In this document: positions 1-10,628 of the stretch, piece by piece
Numbering within the stretch: position 1 is the stretch's first letter
Layout: the number at the start of each line of letters is the position of its first letter
Assembly: GCF_009601025.1 (NCBI RefSeq)
Contig: NZ_WIVE01000026.1
Span: 1 to 54,974 of the forward strand
Length of the DNA stretch: 54,974 bases
Origin: Roseospira navarrensis
Lineage (GTDB): Bacteria > Pseudomonadota > Alphaproteobacteria > Rhodospirillales > Rhodospirillaceae
Direction of reading: 5' to 3'
Notes under the pieces: model-generated
Seen by the model: the letters and a program-made list of their open reading frames with translations, nothing else
Database searches by the model: none
What the model was told of the DNA's origin: nothing
Program-made: the position numbers and the translations under genes

Positions 1-17
1 AACGTGTCCCGATCCAT
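1..17 (-). CDS. Start of a gene leaving the left edge (partial)
   Basis: An ATG on the minus strand at 17 is preceded by a strong ribosome-binding site, GGGAGG (complement of 23-28), with a 5-nt spacer. It opens a frame beginning M-D-R-D-T that runs off the window. Only five codons are visible, so no product can be named. A small hairpin at 35-52 (GGTATC / GATACC, 6-nt loop) lies just upstream in its leader. The call rests only on the start codon and its ribosome-binding site. Confidence 0.4.
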
Positions 18-52
18 GCCCGCCTCCCGCGTTCGGTATCCTTCATGATACC

Positions 53-235
53 AAATCCGGGAATGCATAGCGAACGCGATTTGAGCCAAAAAATACACGT
101 TGGGTGTCAATGCCTTAGGGGTGCGCGATCTGTGTGCGGGCACCCAAAGCGCGTCCTTCAACCGAGATCTCGAGTCGGGCGACCCGTGAGCCCGCCGGAC
201 GACTGCGATCCGGGGGCTCGGGTCTCTCTGCACCG
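53..235. other. Intergenic region left of higA
   Basis: About 180 bases between the leader of the left-edge gene and the end of higA. It includes an A-rich stretch near 87-95. I see no convincing gene, terminator or repeat here. It probably holds the promoter of the left-edge minus-strand gene, but no clear -35/-10 pair can be picked. Confidence 0.3.
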
Positions 236-553
236 TCAGTCGTGTGGTGTGGGCCGCATGTGCGGCGTCGGATCGGGCCGGGTTGGCAAAAGGGCGATGG
301 CCGCTCCGCTTTCTCGGGATGCGGCCGCCATGTCGAATTGAGTCTGCAGGTTCATCCAGAACTGTGGGTTCGTCCCGAACCAGTGCCCCAGCCGCAGCGC
401 CGTGTCGCCGGTCACGGATCGTTTGCCGGCGATGATCTGGCTGATCCGGTTGGGGGGCACGGCGATCTGGCGGGCCAGTTCGGTTGGACTGAGTCCCAGC
501 TCCTCCAGCTCTTCCCGCAGAATCGCGCCCGGATGAACGGCGCGCATGAACAT
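236..553 (-). CDS. higA: HigA-family antitoxin (XRE-type DNA-binding protein)
   Basis: Predicted 105-residue antitoxin of a HigBA toxin-antitoxin module. It should bind and neutralise the HigB toxin and repress the operon by binding its promoter. Residues 7-45 (HPGAILREEL onwards, then LSPTELARQIAVPPNRISQI) form the typical HigA helix-turn-helix, followed by the family's GxFWMNLQ-like helix (residues 60-72). The start at 553 is chosen because it has an AGGAG site 8 nt upstream; a longer open frame upstream lies inside higB and is not used. It starts 31 bp after the higB stop, so the two genes are co-transcribed in the usual toxin-first order. The C-terminal tail (about residues 80-105) is proline/threonine-rich and probably disordered. 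Confidence 0.9.
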   Translation of the reverse strand: MFMRAVHPGAILREELEELGLSPTELARQIAVPPNRISQIIAGKRSVTGDTALRLGHWFGTNPQFWMNLQTQFDMAAASRESGAAIALLPTRPDPTPHMRPTPHD

Positions 554-584
554 GGTTGGGTCTCCTGTGTCGTGGCGGTTGCCG

Positions 585-872
585 TCAGTGGTGGTCGTCC
601 ACAAGTTCCACGTTGACGGGGCCGTCTCCGTCGTCTGGCCATTCGAAGCAGATGCGCCATTGATCGTTGACCCGAATGGAATACTGGCCGGCGCGGTCCC
701 CTCCGAGCGATTCAAGACGGTTCCCGCGTTGCTGTCGCAGGTCATTCAGGCCCGTGGCAGCGTTCAGTCGGGACAGGCGGGTCGATGCCTGTGCTTCGAT
801 GCTCTGAAATCTCTTAACGAATTCACCTTCGGCGAAGAGGCGGGTCGCCTTGTCGCGGTAGGACCGGATCAT
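585..872 (-). CDS. higB: HigB/RelE-family mRNA interferase toxin
   Basis: Predicted 95-residue toxin. HigB proteins are ribosome-dependent endoribonucleases that cleave translating mRNA; HigA blocks them. The start at 872 (M-I-R-S-Y-R-D-K) fits the family N-terminus and has AGGAGG 6 nt upstream. An in-frame ATG at 950 would add 26 residues foreign to the family. Family features visible are the FVKRFQSIE helix, the LxxLNAATGLNDLR segment (where HigB members read 'LxALexLGDRLGxWSIRINdQWRICF'-like), and the conserved C-terminal core QYSIRVNDQWRICFEW followed by V-E-L-V-D-D-H-H. Length matches the family (about 92-95 residues), so the toxin looks intact. Confidence 0.92.
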   Translation of the reverse strand: MIRSYRDKATRLFAEGEFVKRFQSIEAQASTRLSRLNAATGLNDLRQQRGNRLESLGGDRAGQYSIRVNDQWRICFEWPDDGDGPVNVELVDDHH

Positions 873-946
873 GAAAACCTCCTGGGTCGGAAATCCGATG
901 CTTGAAATCAGGCGGGACGTGAAATCGGCGTTTGAATATGCATCCA

Positions 947-975
947 ACACTACAAGCGGGTACGGTGTACGTCAA
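947..975 (-). promoter_or_regulatory. Candidate sigma-70-type promoter of higBA
   Basis: On the minus strand TTGACG (975-970) and TAGTGT (952-947) are separated by 17 nt. The -35 matches 5 of 6 consensus bases and the -10 matches 4 of 6. The predicted start of transcription lies about 65 nt upstream of the higB start. The spacer holds the palindromic GTAC-GGT-GTAC (960-970), a plausible HigA/HigBA operator for autorepression; that part is inference. Confidence 0.5.
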
Positions 976-1091
976 GCGTATGCACAAGCCCGCGCGTCCC
1001 ACCTCTTCCCCCCGCGGCGGCGGCGGGGTAGCGTGCTCCGATCCATGACCCGTCTTGCCCCGATCTGAGTGCCAGGAGCCGCGTTTCCCCC

Positions 1092-2363
1092 ATGACGACC
1101 CCGTCCCGTTCGCCTGAGTCCCCCGAGTCCGCCGAGCCGTCCTCCCTCAACCCTGGGCCGCTCGCCGGTCTGCGGGTGCTCGACCTGAGCCGGGTTCTGG
1201 CCGGACCGTTCTGCACCCAGCTTCTGGGCGACCTGGGCGCGGACATCCTGAAGGTGGAACGCCCGGGCAGCGGCGACGACACGCGCGCCTGGGGGCCTCC
1301 GTTCCTGACCGACCGCGACGGCAACCGCACGCGGGAAAGCGCCTATTACGCCTCGATCAACCGCAACAAGCGCTCGCTGGCGCTGGACCTGACCAAGCCC
1401 GAGGGTCAGGCGCTGGTGCGCCGCATGGCCAGGCAGGCGGACATCCTGGTGGAGAATTTCAAGGTGGGCGGGCTGGCGAAGTACGGCCTCGCCTACGACG
1501 ACCTCAAGGACGAGTGTCCGGGCCTGATCTATTGCTCGATCACCGGGTTCGGCCAGACCGGGCCGTATGCGCCCCGGGCGGGCTACGACTATCTCGCCCA
1601 GGGCATGGGCGGCATGATGAGCCTGACCGGCCCGCCCGACGGCGATCCGGTCAAGGTGGGCAACGCCAACGCCGACCAGTTGACGGGCATGTACGCCGCC
1701 GTCGCCATCCTGGCCGCCGTGCATCACCGCGCGGCGACGGGGCAGGGTCAGCACATCGACGCCAACCTTCTGGACTCGCAGATCGCCTGGCTGACCTATC
1801 AGGCGCAGAACTGGCTGGTCTCGGGCGAGGCCCCGAAGCGCCACGGCAACGCCCATCCCAACATCGTGCCCTATGACACCTTTCCGGCGGCCGACGGGCA
1901 CCTGATCCTGGCGGTGGGCAACGATTCCCAGTTCCGTCGCTTCTGCGAGGTGGCGGGGCGGCCGGAGATGGCGGAGGATCCGCGCTTCCTCACCAACGCC
2001 GACCGCATCGCGCACCGCGAGGCGCTGACGGACATTCTGCGCCCGCTGATCGCCACCCGCCCGCGCGACGCTTGGCTGGCCGACCTGGAGGCGGTGGGCG
2101 TGCCCAGCGGCCCCGTCAACAGCATCCCCGACGTATTCGCCGACCCGCATGTGCTGGCGCGCGGCATGACGGTGGACATGGCCCGGCCGGACAGCGACGA
2201 GGCGCTGACCCTCATCGCCAACCCGCTGCGTCTGTCGGCGACGCCGCCCACCTATCGCCGCCCGCCGCCCGGGGTGGGGCGGGACACGGACGCGATCCTG
2301 GCGGACGTGGGCCTGTCGGCGGCGGAGGTCGCCGATCTGCGCGCCGCCGGCGTGATCGCGTAG
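1092..2363 (+). CDS. CaiB/BaiF family CoA-transferase (class III)
   Basis: 423-residue family III CoA-transferase, moving CoA between a CoA-thioester and a free carboxylic acid through an enzyme-bound aspartyl anhydride. Family hallmarks: GPLAGLRVLDLSRVLAGPF (22-40), LGDLGADILKVERP (45-58), SINRNKRSLALDL (89-100), and ADQLTGMYA (194-202), where D195 aligns with the catalytic Asp of formyl-CoA transferase. The C-terminal part (VGVPSGPVNSIPDVFADPHV) is also typical. The donor and acceptor cannot be read from sequence; succinyl-CoA:dicarboxylate transferases (for example glutarate) belong to this family. The gene stands alone, divergent from higBA, with a short gap to the glucan genes downstream. 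Confidence 0.88.
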   Translation: MTTPSRSPESPESAEPSSLNPGPLAGLRVLDLSRVLAGPFCTQLLGDLGADILKVERPGSGDDTRAWGPPFLTDRDGNRTRESAYYASINRNKRSLALDLTKPEGQALVRRMARQADILVENFKVGGLAKYGLAYDDLKDECPGLIYCSITGFGQTGPYAPRAGYDYLAQGMGGMMSLTGPPDGDPVKVGNANADQLTGMYAAVAILAAVHHRAATGQGQHIDANLLDSQIAWLTYQAQNWLVSGEAPKRHGNAHPNIVPYDTFPAADGHLILAVGNDSQFRRFCEVAGRPEMAEDPRFLTNADRIAHREALTDILRPLIATRPRDAWLADLEAVGVPSGPVNSIPDVFADPHVLARGMTVDMARPDSDEALTLIANPLRLSATPPTYRRPPPGVGRDTDAILADVGLSAAEVADLRAAGVIA

Positions 2364-2434
2364 GGGCGCGCCCGACTGTCTTCCATGTTTGACTGGATCG
2401 GTCCGCCCCATTCGTGCGAGCCTTCCGGTTCCGC

Positions 2435-4738
2435 ATGACCGACCGCCGTACCCGGAGACCCCGCTTGACCACACCCGCCCCGCCGTTCATCGCCCGCCCC
2501 ACCCAGGGCAGTTCGCGGTTCCGTGTCTGGCCGGGCACGCCCCACAATCTGGGGGCCACCTGGGACGGGTCGGGGACCAACTTCGCGCTGTTCTCGGCCC
2601 ATGCGACGGCGGTGGAGCTGTGTCTGTTCGACGACACGGGCGCGCAGGAAATCGCCCGCATCCCGCTGCCCGAGCACACCCACGAGGTCTGGCACGGCTA
2701 TCTGCCGGATGTCCGCATCGGGCAACTGTACGGCTTCCGGGTCCACGGCCCCTACGCCCCCGACGCCGGCCACCGCTTCAACCCGAACAAGCTGCTGCTC
2801 GATCCCTACGCCAAGGCGCTGGCGGGACATGTGACGTGGCATGACGCGCTGTTCGGCTATGTGGTCGGCGATCCGGACGGCGACCTGTCGTTCTCCACGG
2901 CCGACAGCGCGCCCTACATGCCCAAGTGCCAGGTGGTGGATACGGCCTTCACCTGGAGCGCCGAGCCGTTTCAGGGGCGCCCCTGGCACGACACCATCAT
3001 CTATGAAATGCACGTGCGCGGCTTCACCATGCGCCATCCCGAGGTGCCGGTGCCGCTGCGCGGGACCTTCGCGGGTCTGGCCGAGGCCCCGGTGGTGGAA
3101 TACCTGAAGGACCTGGGCGTGACGGCGGTGGAACTGCTGCCGGTGCATGCCTTCCTGCACGACCGCCACCTGATCGACCGGGGGGTGCGGAACTACTGGG
3201 GCTACAACACCATCAGCTTCTTCGCGCTGCATCCGGAGTATCTGGGCAAGGGCGGCGTGAACGAGTTCAAGATCTTCGTGCAGGTGATGCATGACGCGGG
3301 GATCGAGGTGATCCTGGACGTGGTCTACAACCACACGGCCGAGGGCAATCACTTGGGCCCGACGCTGTCGTTCCGGGGTATCGACAACGCCAGCTATTAT
3401 CACCTCATGGGCGACGCCCCGCGCTACTACAACGATTTCACGGGCACCGGCAACGCGCTGGAACTGCGGCATCGCAACGTGCTGCGCATGGTCACGGACT
3501 CGCTGCGGTACTGGGCCGAGGACATGAAGGTGGACGGCTTCCGCTTCGACCTCGCGACCACGCTGGCGCGGGTCAACGGCGCCTATGACCAGCACGCCGG
3601 GTTCCTGGACGCGGTGGCGCAGGACCCCGTCCTGTCGCGCAAGAAGCTGATCGCCGAGCCCTGGGACACGGGCATGGGAGGCTATCAGGTGGGCGGGTTC
3701 CCGCCCGGCTGGGCCGAGTGGAACGACAAGTATCGCGACACCGTTCGCAAGTTCTGGAAGGGCGACAACGGTGTTCTGCCGGAGTTCACGTCGCGCCTGT
3801 CCGGCTCCGCCGATGTCTACAACCACCATGGCCGCAAGCCCTGGGCCAGCGTGAACTTCATCACCGCCCACGACGGGTTCACGCTCAACGATCTGGTCAG
3901 CTACAACGACAAGCACAACGAGGCCAACGGCGAGGACAACCGCGACGGCCACTCCGACAATCTGTCGTGGAACCACGGCGTGGAGGGGGCCACCAACGAT
4001 CCCGGCATTCTCGCGCTGCGCCGACGCCAGCGCCGCAATTTCCTGCTGACCCTGCTGATCTCTCAGGGCGTGCCCATGCTGGTGGCGGGCGACGAGTTCG
4101 GCCGCAGCCAGAAGGGCAACAACAACGCCTATTGCCAGGACAACGACCTGAGCTGGATCGACTGGCCGGGCATCGACGCCGCCGGCCGCGACCTGCTGGC
4201 GTTCACCCGCGCCCTGATCCGCCTGCGCCGCGAGCATCTGGTGTTCCACCGCTCCCGCTTCTTCCAGGGCGACGTGATCCCGGGCACCACCGACAAGGAC
4301 GTGACCTGGCTGCGCCCGGACGGGCGGGAGATGACCGAGGAGGACTGGCACAACCCGGCCGCCAAGACGCTGGGCATGCTGCTGTCCGGCGAAGCGGGCC
4401 TGACCCACCTGACCGAAAGCGGCGAGCCGGAGCCGGACCAGACGTTCCTGGTGTGGCTCAACGGCTCGCACCTGGACATGACCTGCCGCAACCCGCCGCT
4501 GCCCGCCGGCCAGCGCTGGCATGTGGAGGCCGATACCCTGGCCGCCGGGCCGCGCCACAACGCCGCCGGCGCGCGCACGGTGGGACAGAAGAAGGCCGCG
4601 GCGTCCAAGAAGGGGCGGGTGTTCGTCGCCGCGCGCTCGGCCCTCATCCTGTCGCGTCAGGACGCCTCGTCCAAGGACCGCGACGGCTTGGGCCACGGCC
4701 AGCCGGGCAGCAACCCCCTGGCCCGTCCGGCGTTCTAG
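2435..4738 (+). CDS. glgX: Glycogen debranching enzyme GlgX / TreX-type isoamylase
   Basis: Glycoside hydrolase family 13 debranching enzyme that hydrolyses alpha-1,6 branches of glycogen or maltodextrin. The protein (about 767 residues) has an N-terminal CBM48-like domain (TPHNLGATWDGSGTNFALFS) and a GH13 barrel with DVVYNHT, GFRFDLA (D372, nucleophile), IAEPWD (E408, acid/base) and TAHDGF (D480). It is longer than E. coli GlgX (about 657) and nearer TreX length, and it sits directly before treZ, so a TreX role (feeding linear chains to trehalose synthesis) is likely. The start is uncertain: ATG 2435 has no ribosome-binding site; TTG 2465 has GGAGA 6 nt upstream and is a good alternative; a GTG at 2414 is also in frame. 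Confidence 0.92.
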   Translation: MTDRRTRRPRLTTPAPPFIARPTQGSSRFRVWPGTPHNLGATWDGSGTNFALFSAHATAVELCLFDDTGAQEIARIPLPEHTHEVWHGYLPDVRIGQLYGFRVHGPYAPDAGHRFNPNKLLLDPYAKALAGHVTWHDALFGYVVGDPDGDLSFSTADSAPYMPKCQVVDTAFTWSAEPFQGRPWHDTIIYEMHVRGFTMRHPEVPVPLRGTFAGLAEAPVVEYLKDLGVTAVELLPVHAFLHDRHLIDRGVRNYWGYNTISFFALHPEYLGKGGVNEFKIFVQVMHDAGIEVILDVVYNHTAEGNHLGPTLSFRGIDNASYYHLMGDAPRYYNDFTGTGNALELRHRNVLRMVTDSLRYWAEDMKVDGFRFDLATTLARVNGAYDQHAGFLDAVAQDPVLSRKKLIAEPWDTGMGGYQVGGFPPGWAEWNDKYRDTVRKFWKGDNGVLPEFTSRLSGSADVYNHHGRKPWASVNFITAHDGFTLNDLVSYNDKHNEANGEDNRDGHSDNLSWNHGVEGATNDPGILALRRRQRRNFLLTLLISQGVPMLVAGDEFGRSQKGNNNAYCQDNDLSWIDWPGIDAAGRDLLAFTRALIRLRREHLVFHRSRFFQGDVIPGTTDKDVTWLRPDGREMTEEDWHNPAAKTLGMLLSGEAGLTHLTESGEPEPDQTFLVWLNGSHLDMTCRNPPLPAGQRWHVEADTLAAGPRHNAAGARTVGQKKAAASKKGRVFVAARSALILSRQDASSKDRDGLGHGQPGSNPLARPAF

Positions 4739-4808
4739 CCGGGTTCGGGTTGGCCGTCCCGTCTCACGCCCGCTGTTCCGGTTCCCGTTGCCTGCGGAGG
4801 CATGCCCC

Positions 4809-6675
<1,867 letters not shown>

Positions 6676-6677
<2 letters not shown>

Positions 6678-6840
6678 TACCAACGGCATCTGACGATGAC
6701 CGTTGAAGTCCGTGGCCGGCCCTCTCCCCCACCCGGCCACCCACGAAAGTATCCCCAAGGGAAAGGTTGGGGGTGGCCGGGTGGGGGAGAGGGCCGGTGC
6801 CGCTGGGCGGGTGAGTCACACTCACCCGCCGCTGGTATCA
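6676..6840. repeat. Large palindromic element between convergent treZ and hdaA
   Basis: The whole gap is one nested palindrome. Its core is a perfect 27-bp inverted repeat (6716-6742 pairs with 6771-6797; 28-nt loop). A second perfect hairpin with 11-bp arms follows (6806-6816 / 6820-6830; loop CAC). The outer ends are also near-inverted: ATACCAACGGC at the left against GCCGCTGGTAT at the right. It lies between two convergent stop codons, so it may end transcription from both sides, although no T-run is present. Arm lengths and bounded ends resemble a miniature repeat (REP/MITE-like) more than a simple terminator. Confidence 0.7.
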
Positions 6841-7617
6841 GGACAAGAGCGGGCCAGGATCATTGCCGGTCAGCAGGGTGCGGGCGAGCGGCAGGGTGAT
6901 CGGCTGGCTGCGCGACAGGGCCAGCGTGTCCAGGCGGGCCACGATGTCCCGCGCGGCGGCGAACGAGCGTTCCATGCGCCGGGTCAGGTAGCGGATGACC
7001 TCGGGCGAGACCACCACCTGCCGGTCCGCGAACAGCTTGATGAGCACCATCTCCAGCAATTCGGCGTCCGGCGGCGTGATCTCGGCCATCGGGATCGCCG
7101 TCAGCCGCGATTGCAGGTCGCGCAGGGCCACCGGCCAGCGGGCCGGCGGCACCTCGGCCGTCAGCAGCACGTGGCCGCCCTGTTCCCGGGCGACGTTGAG
7201 CAGGTGAAACAGGGTCTCCTCGCGCTCCGGCCCCAGCATGGGCGCGCCGGGCGGCATCTCCACCACCACGACGCGGGGCGCGGCGTCCGTAAAAAGCCCG
7301 TCCGTCAGCGCACCGTTGAGGGACGCCACGTCCGGCAGCTCCTGGATGATGGCCCCGGTCCGCGAGGCCAGCACGTGCGCCAGATGGGTCTTGCCGCAGC
7401 CCTCCGGGCCGACCAGCGCGAGCGCCGCGCCGGGCCAGTCGGGCCAGCGGTCGATCCAGGTCACGGCGGTGGCGTTGCAGGGCGCCACCAGGAAATCGGC
7501 CCGCCCCAGCGCCGGACGCGCGGGGAAGTCGAAGACCATCTGGCGGATGTCATCGCCGCCGCCCCCGCCGACGCCCCCGCTCGGCGCCCCGGTGTCGTCC
7601 ATTTCGTCCGGGCTCAT
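6838..7617 (-). CDS. hdaA: HdaA-type regulator of DnaA (AAA+ protein)
   Basis: 259-residue DnaA-related AAA+ protein. In alphaproteobacteria HdaA, with the DNA polymerase sliding clamp, stimulates ATP hydrolysis by DnaA and prevents over-initiation. Residues 26-31 (QMVFDF) form a clamp-binding-like hexapeptide at the N-terminus, as in Hda. The Walker A GPEGCGKTHLA is at 70-80. The Walker B region (PRVVVVEM) is divergent. Sensor-like segment LQSRLTAIPMAEI and the C-terminal FADRQVVVSPEVIRYL / MERSF region match DnaA/Hda domain III; the DnaA DNA-binding domain is missing, as expected. The start at 7617 overlaps the stop of the upstream gene by 4 bp (ATGA), so the genes are translationally coupled. 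An internal ATG at 7602 is possible. Confidence 0.85.
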   Translation of the reverse strand: MSPDEMDDTGAPSGGVGGGGGDDIRQMVFDFPARPALGRADFLVAPCNATAVTWIDRWPDWPGAALALVGPEGCGKTHLAHVLASRTGAIIQELPDVASLNGALTDGLFTDAAPRVVVVEMPPGAPMLGPEREETLFHLLNVAREQGGHVLLTAEVPPARWPVALRDLQSRLTAIPMAEITPPDAELLEMVLIKLFADRQVVVSPEVIRYLTRRMERSFAAARDIVARLDTLALSRSQPITLPLARTLLTGNDPGPLLS

Positions 7618-8189
7618 GCGGGACTCCCGGTGTGGGGGCCGGTCGGGCGCTCGCGCAGCCGGTGCCACGCCGTCCAGGCATAGCCCAGACCCGAGGCCAC
7701 CGTGGTCACGGCCACGAGACCAATCAGCGCGGCCAGCATCACGGGTTCGCTCTCGGGCACCAGGGCCTGATGGATCATCGCGACCGCCGCCAGCACAAGC
7801 TGGGCGGCGGTGTTGACCTTGGACAGCATGGAGGGGCGCGGCGAGAACGCGCCCCACCGCAGCCGCACCAGCCCGGCGGCGATCAGGATGGCCAGATCGC
7901 GCCCGACCACCAGCCCCGCCAGCCAGACGGGCAGCGCCCCCAGCCAGGCGAGCGCCACATAGGCCCCGGACAACAGCGCCTTGTCCGCCATCGGGTCGAG
8001 CGCGGCCCCCAGGGCGCTGCGGGCGTCCAGCCGGCGGGCCAGATAGCCGTCCAGGGCGTCGGTCAGGCCGGCGACCGCGAACAGCGCCACGGCGGCGGGA
8101 AACCATCCCTCCGCCAGGCACCACAGGATCGGTCCGACCAGGACGAGGCGCGCCAGCGTCAGGGCGTTGGGGATCCAGGACCGCTTCAC
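7614..8189 (-). CDS. CDP-alcohol phosphatidyltransferase family membrane enzyme
   Basis: 191-residue integral membrane enzyme of the PgsA/cardiolipin-synthase-like family, condensing a CDP-activated lipid with an alcohol. The full catalytic signature DG-x2-AR-x8-G-x3-D-x3-D is intact in DGYLARRLDARSALGAALD (about residues 47-65), binding the metal and CDP. About five hydrophobic segments are visible. The GTG start at 8189 overlaps the DUF2066 stop (GTGA) and its own stop overlaps the hdaA start (ATGA), so the three form a tightly coupled operon. The alcohol substrate (glycerol phosphate, phosphatidylglycerol or other) cannot be decided from sequence. The hdaA neighbourhood commonly carries this gene in alphaproteobacteria. 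Confidence 0.85.
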   Translation of the reverse strand: MKRSWIPNALTLARLVLVGPILWCLAEGWFPAAVALFAVAGLTDALDGYLARRLDARSALGAALDPMADKALLSGAYVALAWLGALPVWLAGLVVGRDLAILIAAGLVRLRWGAFSPRPSMLSKVNTAAQLVLAAVAMIHQALVPESEPVMLAALIGLVAVTTVASGLGYAWTAWHRLRERPTGPHTGSPA

Positions 8190-9538
8190 TGCTGGACCGA
8201 TCCCCCTCCCGACGTCCCGCCCTGCGCCCACGGGTCGGGCTGGGCGGCGGCCGGTCCGCCCGGCTGCGCCGGGTCCTGGAAACCGCCCGCCGGGCTTGCC
8301 GACGGCGCCGGGGCGCGGGAGAGAATCCAGTAGCCGCCGCTTTCGCTCACCGAGATCGCGTGCGGGGCCAGCGCGGCCTCGACCCGCGCCGCGTCGCCCA
8401 GCACGGTGAGCGTGAGCTGCGCGCGGTCGCGCGTCATGGCCTGCACCTTGTAGGACCGAACCAGGGGCGCGGTGTCCAGGGCGCGGCGGATGGCCACCCA
8501 GTCGCCGAACCCGCTCAGCGAGGCCAGGGCGGTGACCTCCCGCGCGGTGCCGCCGGTGACGGTGGTCGCGCGGCGCCAGTCCGAGTCCATGCGGTCGGCC
8601 ACGGACCGGGCGGCCCGGGCCAGGAAGTCCGCATCGCTCTCCCCGTCCAGGCGCTCCACCGTGGTGCCGGCGGTCCGCGCGATGGCGCGGGGCGAGCCGT
8701 AGCTGATGGTCACGCGCACGGTGTCCGGGCCGGTGCGCACGGCGTGGGTCACCAGCGCCTGGTCGCGGCCGTAGCGGTCCAGCAGCCGGCCCAGCGCGGT
8801 GCTGTCCGCCGCCAGGGCCTCTTCGGCCGTGATGCTGGTGACGTCGCGCAGGTCGCCCGTGGGCACCTCCATGGGCATCAGCACGGTCTCGCCCGCGTCC
8901 CGGGTCCGCCATGCGGTGAGCCAGGGGTTGGTGTCCTCCCACAGCACCGGCGCGGCGTTGGGGCCGTCCTGGTAGACCGGCACCACCACGACGGGCTGCG
9001 AGACGTTGGCCGCGTGCCCGATTCCCTGGCGCTGCAGCAGGTCGCGCACCGCCGCGCCGTCATAACGCACGGTGATGCGGGCGGAATAGCGCGTGTCGGT
9101 GGTGCGCTCGTCGGACAGGCTGTAGGTCTCCACCATCCGCCGCACCTGATCGGCCGGCGGCTGGGGCAGGCGGCCGTGATCGGCCGGGTCGGTGATGCCG
9201 CGCAGCATGTGCTGGAAGGCCGACACCTGGCCGGCCGCAACGGCCTGTTCGCGGGCCTGGGCGGGGTTGTCGGCGGTCGCCTCGATGGGCACGTCGCGGG
9301 CGGTATAGGCCGCGCTGGCGGCGGGCGCCTGCGCCCAGGCCGGGGCGGTGACAAGGGCGCCCGTCAGCGGGGCGGCGGCCATCGCCGCGATCCCGGCGGC
9401 TCCGGCCACCAGTCCGGCGCGCAGCAGGGCCAGCGGACGCCGGGCCCGGGCCGCCGGTGCTGTTGCATCCCAGCCCGGTTTGGCTATGGTTCCCGGCAGC
9501 CGTCCCAGCCACCCCTTCAGCGTTCGCGAGGCCGCCAT
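8186..9538 (-). CDS. DUF2066 domain protein, probably exported
   Basis: 450-residue protein of the DUF2066 family, function unknown. A basic stretch (ARARRP) then a hydrophobic run ending in APAWAQA at about residues 48-75 looks like a long signal peptide, so it should act in the periplasm. The body shows the family pattern: early [31 protein letters not shown], mid [24 protein letters not shown], and a C-terminal part with WRRATTV. The tail is rich in Gly, Pro and Gln. The start at 9538 has GAGGGAG upstream. It is the first gene of the operon with the phosphatidyltransferase and hdaA, and is head-to-head with purM. Confidence 0.8.
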   Translation of the reverse strand: MAASRTLKGWLGRLPGTIAKPGWDATAPAARARRPLALLRAGLVAGAAGIAAMAAAPLTGALVTAPAWAQAPAASAAYTARDVPIEATADNPAQAREQAVAAGQVSAFQHMLRGITDPADHGRLPQPPADQVRRMVETYSLSDERTTDTRYSARITVRYDGAAVRDLLQRQGIGHAANVSQPVVVVPVYQDGPNAAPVLWEDTNPWLTAWRTRDAGETVLMPMEVPTGDLRDVTSITAEEALAADSTALGRLLDRYGRDQALVTHAVRTGPDTVRVTISYGSPRAIARTAGTTVERLDGESDADFLARAARSVADRMDSDWRRATTVTGGTAREVTALASLSGFGDWVAIRRALDTAPLVRSYKVQAMTRDRAQLTLTVLGDAARVEAALAPHAISVSESGGYWILSRAPAPSASPAGGFQDPAQPGGPAAAQPDPWAQGGTSGGGSVQQ

Positions 9539-10628
9539 TTCTACTCCCTCATCCAGCGACGGCCCCCGGTCCGGGGGCCTGACGTACAAGGCCGCGGGCG
9601 TCGATATCGCGGCGGGTGACGCCCTTGTTCAGGCGATCAAGCCCCTGGCCCGCTCCACCGTGCGCCCCGGCGCGGATGCCGCCCTGGGCGGCTTCGGCGC
9701 CGTGTTCGATCCGGCGGCGGCCGGGTTCCGCGATCCGCTGCTTGTCGCGGCGACGGACGGCGTGGGCACCAAGCTCAAGATCGCCATTGAAACCGGGCAC
9801 CACGATGGCGTCGGGATCGACCTCGTCGCCATGTGCGTCAACGACCTGATCGTGCAGGGCGCCGAGCCCCTGTTCTTCCTCGATTACTACGCCACGGGGC
9901 GGCTGGATGTCGAGACCGCGCGCGCCGTGGTCGCCGGCATCGCCGAGGGCTGCCGGCAGGCCGGCTGCGCCCTGGTGGGCGGCGAGACCGCCGAGATGCC
10001 GGGCCTGTACGGCGGCGGGGACTATGACCTTGCGGGCTTCGCCGTGGGCGCCGTGGAGCGCGACCAGCTCCTGACCGGCGACCGGGTGGCCGACAGCGAC
10101 GTGCTGATCGGGCTCGCCTCCAGCGGGCTGCATTCCAACGGCTATTCGCTGGCGCGCCGGGTGGTGGCCGATAGCGGGCTCGCCTGGGACGCGCCCGCGC
10201 CGTTCGATCCCGCCCGCTCGCTGGCGGCGGCGCTGCTGGAGCCCACCCGCATCTACGTGCGGCCGTGCCTGGAGGCCGTGCGCGCCGGCGCCGTGCATGC
10301 GCTCGCGCATATCACCGGCGGCGGCTTCCTGGAGAACATCCCGCGCGTGCTGCCGGATGGGCTGGCCGCGCATCTGGATGCGGCGGCGCTGCCGCTGCCG
10401 CCCGTGTTCCGCTGGCTGATGGAGACCGGCGGCATTGCGCCCCTGGAGATGGCCCGGACCTTCAACTGCGGCGTGGGCCTGATCCTGGTCGTCGCCCCCG
10501 ATCGCGCCGATGAGACTCTGGAGCGCCTGGCCGGACACGGCGAGTCCGCCCGGATCGTGGGGCGCATCGGTGCGCGGGGCGACGGTTCGGCGGTCCGCAT
10601 CGATGGTCTGGACGAGGCCTGGGCATGA
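9486..10628 (+). CDS. purM: Phosphoribosylformylglycinamidine cyclo-ligase (AIR synthetase)
   Basis: PurM makes 5-aminoimidazole ribonucleotide from FGAM and ATP in purine synthesis. Family motifs: [17 protein letters not shown], the ATP-binding [44 protein letters not shown] and [11 protein letters not shown]. The start is unusual. No ATG, GTG or TTG lies where homologues begin (about 12 residues before LTYK). The nearest ATG, 9486, gives 380 residues with an extra N-terminus, no ribosome-binding site, and 53 bp of overlap with the divergent DUF2066 gene. An ATT at 9537, preceded by GCGAGG, would give 363 residues and the normal N-terminus. I report 9486 as the first standard codon; 9537 may be the true start. 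purN follows with a 4-bp overlap. Confidence 0.9.
   Translation: MVPGSRPSHPFSVREAAISTPSSSDGPRSGGLTYKAAGVDIAAGDALVQAIKPLARSTVRPGADAALGGFGAVFDPAAAGFRDPLLVAATDGVGTKLKIAIETGHHDGVGIDLVAMCVNDLIVQGAEPLFFLDYYATGRLDVETARAVVAGIAEGCRQAGCALVGGETAEMPGLYGGGDYDLAGFAVGAVERDQLLTGDRVADSDVLIGLASSGLHSNGYSLARRVVADSGLAWDAPAPFDPARSLAAALLEPTRIYVRPCLEAVRAGAVHALAHITGGGFLENIPRVLPDGLAAHLDAAALPLPPVFRWLMETGGIAPLEMARTFNCGVGLILVVAPDRADETLERLAGHGESARIVGRIGARGDGSAVRIDGLDEAWA

Noticed and set aside
1092-2363. Assigning the CoA-transferase as glutarate CoA-transferase for the nicotinate pathway
   Set aside because: Attractive because the Azorhizobium route ends in glutarate, but the gene is 18 kb away, on its own, and class III family sequence does not reveal substrate.
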